Part shown: piece after piece, positions 18,536 through 27,614 of the stretch
How the letters are laid out: each line of letters begins with the position of its first letter
Position numbering within the stretch: the first letter of the stretch is position 1
Source: Bradyrhizobium xenonodulans
Lineage (GTDB): Bacteria; Pseudomonadota; Alphaproteobacteria; Rhizobiales; Xanthobacteraceae
DNA length: 64,000 nt
NCBI RefSeq assembly: GCF_027594865.1
Contig: NZ_CP089391.1
Coordinates: 3,812,501-3,876,500, forward strand
Direction of reading: 5' to 3'
Made by a program: the position numbers and the translations under genes
Notes under the pieces: model-generated
Seen by the model: the letters and a program-made list of their open reading frames with translations, nothing else
What the model was told of the DNA's origin: nothing
Databases searched by the model: none

Positions 18536-18622
18536 GACGACAAGTCCTTTGCGGGCTCGGGTGCAGGCGGCCAATGCCGTCGTGGCAGATGTTGTTCACC
18601 GTGGAATAATGTCAAGCGGCGG

Positions 18623-18702
18623 TGCCGTAGGGTGGGCAAAGCGGAGCGCGCCCACGGCTTTTGGTGGGCACGGCGCGATGCGCCTTTGCCCACCCTACGG
18701 CA
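18623..18702. repeat. Inverted-repeat element, 80 bp
   Basis: The 19-nt arm TGCCGTAGGGTGGGCAAAG (18623-18641) is matched perfectly in reverse complement at 18684-18702. Inner GCCCAC and GTGGGC segments extend the pairing, so the whole unit can fold into one long cruciform. No coding potential. It lies between fabA and the GGDEF gene and is of the dispersed intergenic type. Confidence 0.85.
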
Positions 18703-18714
18703 GTTGATGGAAAC

Positions 18715-19782
18715 CTACGCCACGCGGCTGTGGCTCTCGACCGCGAATTCCGGATCGACCTCGCAGATCACGCGGTTGCGGCCGTTGCGTTTGGCGGCGT
18801 AGAGACAGGCATCGGCGCGCTCGATCAGCGCCTCGGTGTCATCGCCTGGCTTGAGCATGGAGACGCCGACGGAGATGGTGACGCGGCCGAGGATTTCGCC
18901 AGTGGACTTCTTCTTCAGTTCCTTCGCCATTACGGCGCGGCGGATATGATCAGCCACCGTGAGGGCCTGACGTAGCGCCGTGTTGGGCAGCAGGACGGCG
19001 AACTCCTCGCCGCCATAACGCGCAGTGATGTCCTGGCCCTTGATGGTCTGCTTCATGGACAGGCCGACGAGCCGCAGCACCTGGTCGCCGGTGAGATGGC
19101 CGTAGGAATCGTTGAACGACTTGAAGTGGTCGATGTCGAACAGCAGCAGCGACAGCGGCTCGCCTGAAGCCAGCGCGCTCTGCACGGCCATGCCGATCAT
19201 GCGATCGAAATATTTGCGGTTGCCGAGGCCCGTGAGCGGATCGGTCAGACTCTCGGCGCGGATCGCCTCCAGGCTCTGCTGGAGATTGCTGATCTCGTTC
19301 TTGGACAGCGTCAGGCGATCTTCCAGCGCCTTGTTGGTCTCGCGCATCTCGCTGGTCGAACGCAGCAGCGTCTCGACGATCGACTTGATCTGGTCGCGGC
19401 TCTTGGCCGACGACAGCTTCTCTGTCGCGCCCGACAGGCTGGCATCGTAGTAGCCGGTCATCCCGAGCGCTTCGCTGAGCACCGTCATCACGTCGTCGAT
19501 CTCGCCGATGACGCGTGCGCCGACCTTGTCGATGCGGTCAGTGGTCTTGATGTGGGAGAGGTAGGTCTCGTAGATCTGCTCGAGATCGCCTTCGGTCAGC
19601 TTGCCGTGGCGCGCCAGCGTCTCGTTGATGATCTTGTTGAGCGGCGCGTTATAGCCGGTGGCGTAGACGTACCAGATCTCGTAATTGCGGGGAATTGCGG
19701 TCTGTCGAAGCGACCGGATCTGACCGAGCGCCACTTCGGCAAACGCCATCGTGCGTTCGTGTTCGTCGAGCACTTTGACCAC
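18715..19782 (-). CDS. Diguanylate cyclase (GGDEF domain) with degenerate I-site
   Basis: 355 residues, cytoplasmic. Residues 1-140 form a helical N-terminal domain (YEIWYVYATGYNAPLNKIIN), about 140-175 a coiled coil, and 178-345 the GGDEF domain with DPLTGLGNRKYFD, FDIDHFKSFNDSYGH and GGEEF at 257-261. It should make c-di-GMP from GTP. The inhibitory site that would read RxxD is KGQD (248-251), so product inhibition is probably weak. No EAL domain or membrane helix. An inverted repeat lies upstream at 19859-19887. Confidence 0.9.
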   Translation of the reverse strand: MVKVLDEHERTMAFAEVALGQIRSLRQTAIPRNYEIWYVYATGYNAPLNKIINETLARHGKLTEGDLEQIYETYLSHIKTTDRIDKVGARVIGEIDDVMTVLSEALGMTGYYDASLSGATEKLSSAKSRDQIKSIVETLLRSTSEMRETNKALEDRLTLSKNEISNLQQSLEAIRAESLTDPLTGLGNRKYFDRMIGMAVQSALASGEPLSLLLFDIDHFKSFNDSYGHLTGDQVLRLVGLSMKQTIKGQDITARYGGEEFAVLLPNTALRQALTVADHIRRAVMAKELKKKSTGEILGRVTISVGVSMLKPGDDTEALIERADACLYAAKRNGRNRVICEVDPEFAVESHSRVA

Positions 19783-19858
19783 GGAACATACCCCACAACG
19801 ATCGACGCGCCGTCGACCGCAGCAATGCTTAAATTATGTTCGTAGGCTAACGGACGAT

Positions 19859-19887
19859 CGTGAACGCCCCGTAAATATACGTTCACG
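19859..19887 (-). promoter_or_regulatory. Inverted repeat upstream of the GGDEF gene
   Basis: CGTGAACG (19859-19866) and CGTTCACG (19880-19887) are perfect 8-bp inverted repeats separated by 13 bp of AT-rich sequence. They lie 77-105 nt before the GGDEF start, within its only upstream region. This is the spacing expected of a dimeric regulator, but no regulator can be named. Confidence 0.4.
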
Positions 19888-19947
19888 AATGCATCCAAAA
19901 AATTGAGTGCCGGCTTTATCTCAACCGAGCCTGGAGCGCTTTGCGCT

Positions 19948-21483
19948 TCAGGCGCCCGCGGGGGAGCGAACCGGCCGCAGCAGGAAAGCCGGCAGATGCG
20001 AGTGATCGCCGGGCTCGCTGTCGGCCTCGCGTTGGCGGCGCGGTTCGGGGCGGCCGATCGACGGCACGTGCGAGGCGTTGGCCTGCTGGCGCGCGCCGTG
20101 GCGCGGTTCGGATGATGCCCTTGCTTCACGCGGAGCCCTTGCCTCGCGTGCGGGCCGCGCCTCGGGAGCGGGCCGTGTTTCGGCTGAAGGCCTCGTCTCA
20201 GAAGCGTGTCTTGCCTCGCCACGTGCCTCGCGCGGCTCGTGGCTGCGTTCACGATCGCGACCGCCGCGTTGCGGCTTGCCGCGTCCGCCGCGCGAACGTT
20301 CACGGCCGCGCTGCTCGCGCGGGCGCTCGGTCGCATCGCCGCCCTCAGTGTGGATTTCAAAGTCACCCTCGGCGCGCGGAATGCTCTGGCCGATTAGCTT
20401 CTCGATCGCCACCATCGACTTCTGGTCGAGCGGCGTCACGAGCGAGATCGCCATGCCGGACCGGCCTGCGCGGCCGGTGCGGCCGACGCGGTGGACGTAA
20501 TCGTCGGGATGGTGGGGGACGTCGAAATTGAAGACGTGGCTGACCTCGGGAATGTCGAGGCCGCGGGCGGCAACGTCGGAGGCGACGAGGAGGGGCAGCT
20601 CACCCTTGCGGAATTGTTCGAGCGCCGCCGTGCGGGCCGACTGGTCCATATCGCCATGGAGGGCGCCAACGCTGAAGCCGTGCTTCTGGAGCGATTTGTG
20701 GACGACCGCGACCTCACGCTTGCGATTGCAGAAGATGATCGCGTTCTTGAGATCCTTGGCCTCGCGGAGCAGGCGACGGAGCAGCTCGCGCTTCTCATGC
20801 GCCTCGCGTCCGGCGGGTACCTGGGCCTGCGTCACGGTCACGGCGGTGGTGGCGGGCTTGGAGACCTCGACCTTCTGCGGATTGTGCAGGAAGGCCTCCG
20901 TGATGCGCCGGATCTCCGGAGGCATGGTCGCGGTGAAGAACAGGGTCTGCCGCGTGAAGGGGACGAGCTTGCAGACGCGCTCGATGTCGGGAATGAAGCC
21001 CATGTCCAGCATGCGGTCGGCTTCGTCGATGACGAGCAGCTCGACGCCGGTGAGCAGCAGGCCGCCGCGCTCGGTATGGTCGAGCAAGCGGCCGGGAGTG
21101 GCGATCAGCACGTCGACGCCGCGCGTCAGCTTGGCATCCTGGTCGCCGAACGAGACGCCGCCGATCAGGAGGGCGACGTTGAGCTTCTGGCCGGCGCCAT
21201 AGCGGTCGAAGTTTTCCTTCACCTGCGCCGCGAGTTCGCGGGTCGGCTCCAGGATCAGCGTGCGCGGCATGCGCGCCCGCGCTCTGCCCTTTTCGAGGAT
21301 GGTGAGCATCGGCAGCACGAAGGCCGCGGTCTTGCCGGTGCCGGTCTGGGCGATGCCGAGCACATCCTTGCGTGCGAGGACGTGGGGGATCGCCTGTTCC
21401 TGGATGGGGGTGGGGGTGGTGTAACCGGTGGCCGCCACTGCGGCGAGGACTTTTTCGGACAGTCCGAGATCTGTAAAGGACAT
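19948..21483 (-). CDS. rhlE: DEAD-box RNA helicase, RhlE-like
   Basis: 511 residues from ATG 21483. The Q motif is followed by AQTGTGKT (motif I), PTRELA, TPGRLLDH, VIDEADRMLDMGF (DEAD at 153-156), FFTATMPPE and HRVGRTGRAGR (motif VI). Residues after about 400 form a low-complexity tail rich in Arg, Glu, Gly and Ala with EAR/REAR repeats that would bind RNA non-specifically. RhlE-type helicases act in ribosome assembly and RNA decay, often in the cold. The tail repeats may vary in length between strains. Confidence 0.93.
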   Translation of the reverse strand: MSFTDLGLSEKVLAAVAATGYTTPTPIQEQAIPHVLARKDVLGIAQTGTGKTAAFVLPMLTILEKGRARARMPRTLILEPTRELAAQVKENFDRYGAGQKLNVALLIGGVSFGDQDAKLTRGVDVLIATPGRLLDHTERGGLLLTGVELLVIDEADRMLDMGFIPDIERVCKLVPFTRQTLFFTATMPPEIRRITEAFLHNPQKVEVSKPATTAVTVTQAQVPAGREAHEKRELLRRLLREAKDLKNAIIFCNRKREVAVVHKSLQKHGFSVGALHGDMDQSARTAALEQFRKGELPLLVASDVAARGLDIPEVSHVFNFDVPHHPDDYVHRVGRTGRAGRSGMAISLVTPLDQKSMVAIEKLIGQSIPRAEGDFEIHTEGGDATERPREQRGRERSRGGRGKPQRGGRDRERSHEPREARGEARHASETRPSAETRPAPEARPAREARAPREARASSEPRHGARQQANASHVPSIGRPEPRRQREADSEPGDHSHLPAFLLRPVRSPAGA

Positions 21484-21783
21484 TGAGCCTCTGGTCGAAA
21501 CCGCCGTTCGGAATCGAGGGTAATTAAGGCTGTCGCGTTCCACCCCGAAACGGCGCGCTCTCAAAGAAGCTGGGGGTGCTGACTCACGCGAACAAAGCGC
21601 AAGGCTCAGGAATCGCTCTTCGATCTGAGCCGCGTCGCCCCGGAACATAGGGCGGAATCGGCCAAAGTCAATGGAGCGGGCGCGGGAAGACCCTAAAAAA
21701 CCTGAGGTTTTTGTCCAAATCACGGGCGCGGCTAGGCTTTTCCGCCTCGCTCAATGATCGGGGCCACAGCGGTTGGGGAACGG
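21484..21783 (-). terminator. Intergenic region with terminator of the AraC-type gene
   Basis: AAAAACC (21696-21702) pairs with GGTTTTT (21706-21712) around a 3-nt loop; read on the minus strand the stem ends in six T. It lies 72 nt past the stop of the AraC-family gene and fits an intrinsic terminator. The remaining 200 bp to the helicase start must carry the helicase promoter and leader, but no clear elements are visible. Confidence 0.65.
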
Positions 21784-22761
21784 CTAACGCCGTTCCGGCC
21801 CCTGGGCCCGGAAGTCACCGGGGGCCATGCCGTAGGCGGCGTTGAAGACACGGTAGTAGGTTGCCAGGCTCTCGAAGCCGCAAGAGGCCGCGATGTCGGC
21901 GATCAGCCGGTCCGGCGCCTCGCGCATCAGGCGGCGGCTCTGCTTCAGGCGTTCGTCCGTCACGGTCTGCGAGAAGCTCCTCTCGGCGGCCTCGAATAGC
22001 ATGTGCAGGTGACGTACGGACACGCCGAGCAGGTCAGCCACCTTGGTCGGCGCCAGATCGGGGTCTTGCAGGTAGCGCGCGATCAGCCGCCGCGCCTGCG
22101 AGAGCCGGGCGGTCCGCAGCGCGGCCTGCCCGAGGCGGCTGCCGGGCCGGACGATGCCGCGCTCGATCAGTGCCAGATGGGCGAGGGCCTGGACCAAGGA
22201 GGTCTGGACCGGGGAGGTCGCACCGACAGTGCCGTGATCGTCAGCGGCGGCCTCACCGAGATCGGCAAAGCAGGCACCGAGCAGGGGCGCCAGAGTGGGA
22301 TCGTTGAAGGTCTTGGGCGCGAGCTCGCCCATGCGCTTGTCCTGCGTCGCGAGGCCACGCACGGGGATTTTCAGGATCCGCAAATGGAAGCCGCCGGCGC
22401 CGAGCGGCGCAGTGCGATAGGGCTGGTCGGTATGGCTGGTGGCGAAGCTGCCATTGGCGATCGCGAAGTCGCTTCCGCGCATGCCGCCGAACCAGCCGCC
22501 GCTGCCGAGCTGCTGGTAGACGCAGATGCTGTCGCCGGGCGCGTAGCCGATGTCGGAGTTGCTGCGTTCGACCGCGTAGTGCGAGGCCTTCAGCTCGACG
22601 AGGCCGGCGCCACTCAGCTGGCGCAGCGAGAATTCGCCGTAGAAGTCGCCGCGCCGTTCGCGCTCGAGCTCGGCGGTGACGCCGAACAGGCCCTTGGCGC
22701 GCACCTCGCGCCAATAGTCGAAGCGGTCATGCGGCTCGACCTCGTCGGTACACCAATACAT
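21784..22761 (-). CDS. AraC family transcriptional regulator
   Basis: 325 residues from ATG 22761. The N-terminal half is an AraC-binding-like cupin domain (DRFDYWREV, YAPGDSICVYQQ); the C-terminal 100 residues hold two helix-turn-helix motifs (LAPTKVADLLGVSVRHLHMLF; DRLIADIAASCGFESLATYY). It should bind DNA as a dimer in response to a small ligand. It is divergent from the caspase-like gene by about 200 bp and may control it. Confidence 0.9.
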   Translation of the reverse strand: MYWCTDEVEPHDRFDYWREVRAKGLFGVTAELERERRGDFYGEFSLRQLSGAGLVELKASHYAVERSNSDIGYAPGDSICVYQQLGSGGWFGGMRGSDFAIANGSFATSHTDQPYRTAPLGAGGFHLRILKIPVRGLATQDKRMGELAPKTFNDPTLAPLLGACFADLGEAAADDHGTVGATSPVQTSLVQALAHLALIERGIVRPGSRLGQAALRTARLSQARRLIARYLQDPDLAPTKVADLLGVSVRHLHMLFEAAERSFSQTVTDERLKQSRRLMREAPDRLIADIAASCGFESLATYYRVFNAAYGMAPGDFRAQGPERR

Positions 22762-22958
22762 GGCAGCGCCTCGCTTCAACGGACTTGCCCAAGAAAGAGC
22801 AGATTCCGGCAGCATCTGCCATAGGCGAGATGATAGAACCGCTGGCCGTGCCCTTGAACCGTCGATATGGCTGGGCCGACTATCACATCAACGGCAAGGG
22901 TCCAATGAACGACCGTTCGAGGGAACCGGGAAGAGCCGTTCTGCAACGGGAATTTGCA

Positions 22959-24473
22959 ATGACGCGTCGGCTTTTCAGAATTCTGGCGGCCCTTGGCCTC
23001 GCGGCGGGCCTGAGTGGCCTTGCGCTTCCCGCCTATGCCGAGAAGCGCGTCGCGCTCGTGGTCGGCAACAACGACTACCGGAACGTCCCGAAGCTGCTCA
23101 AGGCGGTCAACGATGCCCGCACCATGGGCGACACGCTGAAGCAGCTCGGCTTCTCGGTGATGGTCGCCGAGAACCAGAGCCGGCAGCAATTCTCCGAGAC
23201 GCTGCTTGCCTTCGACAAGGCGATCGAGCCCGGCGACACCGCGTTCTTCTTCTACGCCGGCCATGGTTTCGAGATCGCGGGCCAGAACTATCTGCTGCCG
23301 ACCGACGTGCCGGCGGCGACGGAAGGCCAGGAAGAGCTGGTGCGCGACGCCTCCATCCTCGCCGACCGCATCGTCGAACGCCTTCAGAACAAGAAGGCGC
23401 GCACTTCGATCCTGGTGTTCGACGCCTGCCGCAACAACCCGTTCGAGCGCAAGGGCACCCGTGCGGTCGCCGGCGGCGGCGGGCTTGCGCCGATGGTACA
23501 GCTGCCTGAAGGCGTGTTCTCGGTGTTCTCGGCGGGTCCCCGCCAGACCGCGCTCGATCGTCTCTCCAACGACGACGCCAATCCCAATTCGGTGTTCACG
23601 CGCACCTTCGCCAAGGAGCTGCTCCGGCCCGGCGAGAACCTCGTGCAGGTGGCACAGCGCACCCGCCGCGCCGTCAGCGAGATGGCCGATACCGTGAAGC
23701 ACAGGCAGGTGCCGGTCTATTTCGACCAGATGGTCGATGACGTCTTCCTCAGCGGCATGGCCAAGGATGCGGTCGAGCGCCCGGCCGATCCGCCGCCGCA
23801 GAAGCTCGCGGCGCTGCCACCGGTGTCGGTGCCACGCGTGCCGAAGGAGGAAACCACCAACGCGCCGATCGCCAGCTTCTCCCGCCACAATGGCGGCTGG
23901 AGCGTGGTGTTCTCCTTCGCCGATCCGACGCTCGGGATTTCCTGGCGCATGGCCGGCAATGGCGATTTCCGCGAGACCGGTTTCATCGACACGCTCGATC
24001 CGCGCACGCGCAAGCGGATGCCGAACCCCTCGATCGAACTGCCGGCGGACGCGCAGGCGGGCACCATCGAGGTCCGCTATGTCGATCCATCCGGCGACAT
24101 GCAGGGCCCGTTCCCGATCCGGTTCGACCCCGAGGCCGCGCTGATCCGCGACCAGCGCAAGATCCTCGACATGACCGCGACGAGCTGGCTGTCGTTCCGC
24201 GAATTCAACGGACTGCTCGTCTACTACACCCACCTCGTCTCCTACCGCTGCGCCATCCGCGAGGTCCGCATCGGCATCGACACCGCCGTTCCGAACCAGG
24301 TGCTGAAGATGCCGGGCTGCGATATGCGCGATCCCAGCGCGATCAGCGCCGGCATGCCGCTCTACATGAAGCTCCCGCCGACCACGCAGTCCGTCTCGGT
24401 GGAGCTGACCTATCGCGACGGCAGCGTGTCGGAGATCAAGAGTTTTCGCGCCGCGAACCGCGGCAGCAATTGA
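22959..24473 (+). CDS. Exported caspase-like (peptidase C14) protein
   Basis: 504 residues from ATG 22959, which starts a clear Sec signal peptide (MTRRLFRILAALGLAAGL, cleavage near AYA-E at 27-28). Upstream in-frame starts from 22785 would bury that signal. The p20-like caspase domain spans 29-260 with His102 in FFFYAGHGFE and Cys157 in LVFDACRNNPF, the catalytic dyad. Residues after about 300 form a second, beta-rich region of unknown type. Bacterial caspase homologues (orthocaspases) cleave after basic residues; an exported one would act in the periplasm. Confidence 0.88.
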   Translation: MTRRLFRILAALGLAAGLSGLALPAYAEKRVALVVGNNDYRNVPKLLKAVNDARTMGDTLKQLGFSVMVAENQSRQQFSETLLAFDKAIEPGDTAFFFYAGHGFEIAGQNYLLPTDVPAATEGQEELVRDASILADRIVERLQNKKARTSILVFDACRNNPFERKGTRAVAGGGGLAPMVQLPEGVFSVFSAGPRQTALDRLSNDDANPNSVFTRTFAKELLRPGENLVQVAQRTRRAVSEMADTVKHRQVPVYFDQMVDDVFLSGMAKDAVERPADPPPQKLAALPPVSVPRVPKEETTNAPIASFSRHNGGWSVVFSFADPTLGISWRMAGNGDFRETGFIDTLDPRTRKRMPNPSIELPADAQAGTIEVRYVDPSGDMQGPFPIRFDPEAALIRDQRKILDMTATSWLSFREFNGLLVYYTHLVSYRCAIREVRIGIDTAVPNQVLKMPGCDMRDPSAISAGMPLYMKLPPTTQSVSVELTYRDGSVSEIKSFRAANRGSN

Positions 24474-24502
24474 TCGCGTCGGAGCTTCTCGTCGCCGCTT
24501 CC

Positions 24503-25759
24503 ATGGATACAGCCACGCCACATCAACCCGCACCGCGCTCCATGAAAGTCCGCTGTTGCATCGTCGGCGGCGGGCCGGCCGGCATGATGCTCGGCTATCT
24601 CCTGGGGCGTGCTGGCGTCGATGTCATGGTGCTGGAGAAGCATGCGGATTTCTTCCGCGACTTTCGCGGCGACACGGTGCACCCCTCGACGCTCCAGGCG
24701 ATGGATGAGCTCGGGCTCATCGACGCCTTCCTGAAGCTGCCGCATCAGCGCTTGCAAACGATGGACGGCTTGTTCGGCGGCACGCCTGTGCGGATCGCCG
24801 ATCTCAGAAGACTCCATACGAAATACCCGTTCATTGCCTTCATGCCGCAATGGGATTTCCTCAATTTCCTGCGCGAGGCCGGCAAGCGTTTCGCCTCGCT
24901 CAAGGTGATGATGAGCACGGAAGCCGTCGATCTGATCCGCCGCGGCGAGACCATCGCCGGCGTGCGTGCGAAGACGCCGGACGGCGTCGTCGACATCGAG
25001 GCCGACCTCACCATCGCCTGCGACGGCCGGCATTCGACCGTGCGCGAGCGCGCGGGGCTTGGCGTCGAGGAGATCGGCGCGCCGATGGACGTGCTGTGGT
25101 TCCGCGCCGGCCGCAAACCCGACGAGACGGAGAACGTGTTCGCGCGCGTCGAGCCCGGCAAGATGATGATCACCTTCGATCGCGGCGACTATTGGCAATG
25201 CGCCTATGTCATCGCCAAGGGACAATATGAGGCGGTGAAGGCGAGGGGGTTGCAGGCGCTGCTCGACGATATCGTGCGCATGGCGCCGATCCTTCGATCC
25301 GGCATCGCTGAAGTGAAGAGCTTCGATGATATCAAGCTGCTCACCGTCGCGATCAACCGTCTGCCTCGCTGGACGCAGCCGGGTCTGCTTCTCATTGGCG
25401 ATGCCGCGCATGCAATGTCGCCGGTCGGCGGCGTCGGCGTCAATCTGGCCGTACAGGATGCGGTCGCGACGGCCAATCTGCTCGCGGACAAGCTTGCGCG
25501 CGGCTGCCCATCCGAGGACGAGCTCGATGCCGTGCGTCGCCGGCGCGAGTTCCCGGTGAAGATGACGCAGCGCATGCAAATGATCGTGCAGAACAACATC
25601 ATCAGCGGCGCCTTGCAGGGCGGCGATCAGCCGCTGAAGGTGCCGCTGGTCGTGCGCCTCATCACAGCACTGCCGTGGCTCCAGGGCATTCCGGCGCACC
25701 TGCTTGCGCTCGGCGTGCGGCCCGAGCACGTGCAGTCGAAGGCCGCGCGAGCATCATAG
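24503..25759 (+). CDS. FAD-dependent monooxygenase (UbiH/PHBH-like)
   Basis: 418 residues from ATG 24503. CCIVGGGPAGMMLGYLLGRAG is the FAD dinucleotide fold, DGRHSTVRERAG the second FAD/NADPH motif, and LIGDAAHAMSPVGGVGVNLA the GD motif of class A flavoprotein hydroxylases. It probably hydroxylates an aromatic or quinone-like substrate. Start choice is open: a TTG at 24470 overlaps the caspase stop (TTGA), and ATG 24542 also lies before the FAD motif. It follows the caspase-like gene closely and is probably in one transcript with it. Confidence 0.87.
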   Translation: MDTATPHQPAPRSMKVRCCIVGGGPAGMMLGYLLGRAGVDVMVLEKHADFFRDFRGDTVHPSTLQAMDELGLIDAFLKLPHQRLQTMDGLFGGTPVRIADLRRLHTKYPFIAFMPQWDFLNFLREAGKRFASLKVMMSTEAVDLIRRGETIAGVRAKTPDGVVDIEADLTIACDGRHSTVRERAGLGVEEIGAPMDVLWFRAGRKPDETENVFARVEPGKMMITFDRGDYWQCAYVIAKGQYEAVKARGLQALLDDIVRMAPILRSGIAEVKSFDDIKLLTVAINRLPRWTQPGLLLIGDAAHAMSPVGGVGVNLAVQDAVATANLLADKLARGCPSEDELDAVRRRREFPVKMTQRMQMIVQNNIISGALQGGDQPLKVPLVVRLITALPWLQGIPAHLLALGVRPEHVQSKAARAS

Positions 25760-25938
25760 CGCAACGATCCGGTAGGGATAATGCCGCGTTAAATGCTGCG
25801 CGGTGCGTTGCGTGCGTGCAACAGCGCAGACCGATTGATGGCGCGCCGCCGGCCAATCCGGCGTCTTAACTTTCTTGATTCAAATTTGAGTAAGAACTGC
25901 GTGTGAGCGTGCACCCATCAAAGGACACGGGGTGTACC

Positions 25939-26706
25939 ATGCGTAACAAATTGATTGCCGCCTTCGCCTGCACGACCGCTCTGGTTTCGACCGGTGCTGC
26001 CTCCGCCGCCGATCTCGGCGCGCGCTACACGAAGGCGCCCGCCTATGCCGAGCCGCTGTTCAACTGGACCGGTTTCTATGTCGGCGGCCATATCGGTGGT
26101 GCATGGACCAACGAGCAGTTCATCAACAGCGGGAACACGACGGCGTTCGGTGATCTCAGTCCGGGTCAGGGCTATCGTCAGCGTGGCGCCGGCATCATGG
26201 GCGGCGCTCAGATCGGCTACAACTGGCAGGCCAACAATTACGTGTTCGGCATGGAAGGTACGATTTCCGGCCTCGACAACAAGGGCTCGTTCACGAACAC
26301 CGCGTTCGGCGCCGGTGACGATGTGTTCTCCTGGCGCGCCAATGTGCTCGCTACCGTCGTCGGTCGCGCCGGCTTCGCCGTGCAGAACAATTTGTTCTAC
26401 ATCAAGGGCGGCTATGCCGGCGTGAACAACCGTCTCAGCGTCAGCGACACCGTTGCTCCGGCGACGGGCTCGGGCGGTCAGACCCACTGGGCCAACGGCT
26501 GGACCGTCGGCGCCGGCTGGGAATATGGCATTACCCGCAACTGGATCGTCGGCCTCGAATACAACTACGCCGCCTTCGGCAGCCAGACCTATCAGCTCGG
26601 CGGCACCTCGGGCAGCTACACCTTCGATGCCAAGCCGCGCGACATCCAGTGGGCCGTCGTCCGCGCCAGCTACAAGTTCGACGCGCCGGTCATCGCCCGC
26701 TACTGA
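25939..26706 (+). CDS. Omp25/RopB-type outer membrane beta-barrel protein
   Basis: 255 residues. Signal peptide MRNKLIAAFACTTALV with cleavage near ASA-ADLGARY; the mature start ADLGARYTKAP and NWTGFYVGGHIGGAW are hallmarks of the Rhizobiales Omp25/RopB family. Alternating strands end in an aromatic residue (IARY), as in outer membrane barrels folded by BamA. Upstream in-frame starts from 25903 are less likely. It is followed by a strong terminator. Confidence 0.92.
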   Translation: MRNKLIAAFACTTALVSTGAASAADLGARYTKAPAYAEPLFNWTGFYVGGHIGGAWTNEQFINSGNTTAFGDLSPGQGYRQRGAGIMGGAQIGYNWQANNYVFGMEGTISGLDNKGSFTNTAFGAGDDVFSWRANVLATVVGRAGFAVQNNLFYIKGGYAGVNNRLSVSDTVAPATGSGGQTHWANGWTVGAGWEYGITRNWIVGLEYNYAAFGSQTYQLGGTSGSYTFDAKPRDIQWAVVRASYKFDAPVIARY

Positions 26707-26761
26707 GTGCGTCAGCCAACGACCAAGCAAGCGACAAAAGACGATTACTGCAAAAACTGGA

Positions 26762-26792
26762 AAGCCCCGGCATCGTCCGGGGCTTCTTTTTT
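26762..26792. terminator. Intrinsic terminator
   Basis: AAGCCCCGG (26762-26770) pairs with CCGGGGCTT (26777-26785) around a 6-nt loop and is followed by CTTTTTT. It lies between convergent genes, the plus-strand Omp25-like gene and the minus-strand SDR gene, and suits the plus strand best. Confidence 0.9.
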
Positions 26793-26822
26793 GGACGCAA
26801 TTGTCTCGCGTGCAGGATGCGC

Positions 26823-27593
26823 TTACGCCATCACCGAGAACCCGCCGTCGACGGGGATCGCCGTGCCCGTGACGAAGTTCGAGGCGGGCGAGGCGAGGAA
26901 CACGGCGATGCCGGCGAAGTCGTCGATGTCGCCCCAGCGTCCCGCCGGCGTGCGCGCCAGCACGCGCTCGTGCAGACCCGAGACCTGCTGCCGCGCACCG
27001 CGGGTGAGGTCGGTGTCGATCCAGCCCGGCAGGATGGCGTTGACCTGGATGTTGTCGGGCGCCCAGGCGTTGGCGCAGGCGCGCGTGTACTGCACGATGC
27101 CGCCCTTGCTCGCCGCATAGGCGGTGGCGAAGCTGGCGCCGAAGATCGACATCATCGAGCCGATGTTGATCACCTTGCCGTTGCCCGACGCCTTCAGCGC
27201 CGGATAGGCGAGCTTCGAGCACACGAAGGCGCTGGTGAGGTTGGTGTCGATCACCTTGTTCCACTCATCGAGCTCGAGCTCGTGCGGCGGCTTGCGGATG
27301 CTCATGCCGGCATTGTTGATGAGGATGTCGATGCGGCCGAGATCCTTGACCACGCGGTCGATCATGGCTGCGACCGCCGCCTTGTCCGTGACGTCGGTGG
27401 TGACGGCAATCGCCTTGACGCCGCGCTGCCGGAGATCGGCAACGGCTGCGGCCGACTTGGTTTCGTTGCGGCCGACCACGGCGATGTCGGCGCCGGCGTC
27501 GGCGAGCCCGTGGGCGAGGCCAAGCCCGATGCCGCCATTGCCCCCTGTGACGATCGCGACCTTGCCGCGGAGATCGAACCGGTTGGATGTCAT
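26823..27593 (-). CDS. SDR family oxidoreductase
   Basis: 256 residues. Rossmann motif TGGNGGIGLGLA at about 16-27, NNAG in the middle, catalytic Ser in NIGSMMS and Tyr-Lys in TAYAASKGG, and a C-terminal TGTAIPVDGGFS. This is a classical short-chain dehydrogenase of the 2-deoxy-D-gluconate 3-dehydrogenase/glucose dehydrogenase-like branch; the substrate cannot be fixed from the sequence. The 61-aa membrane protein gene lies just upstream in the same direction. Confidence 0.9.
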   Translation of the reverse strand: MTSNRFDLRGKVAIVTGGNGGIGLGLAHGLADAGADIAVVGRNETKSAAAVADLRQRGVKAIAVTTDVTDKAAVAAMIDRVVKDLGRIDILINNAGMSIRKPPHELELDEWNKVIDTNLTSAFVCSKLAYPALKASGNGKVINIGSMMSIFGASFATAYAASKGGIVQYTRACANAWAPDNIQVNAILPGWIDTDLTRGARQQVSGLHERVLARTPAGRWGDIDDFAGIAVFLASPASNFVTGTAIPVDGGFSVMA

Positions 27594-27614
27594 GCTTCTA
27601 TTTCCTGGTTTCTT

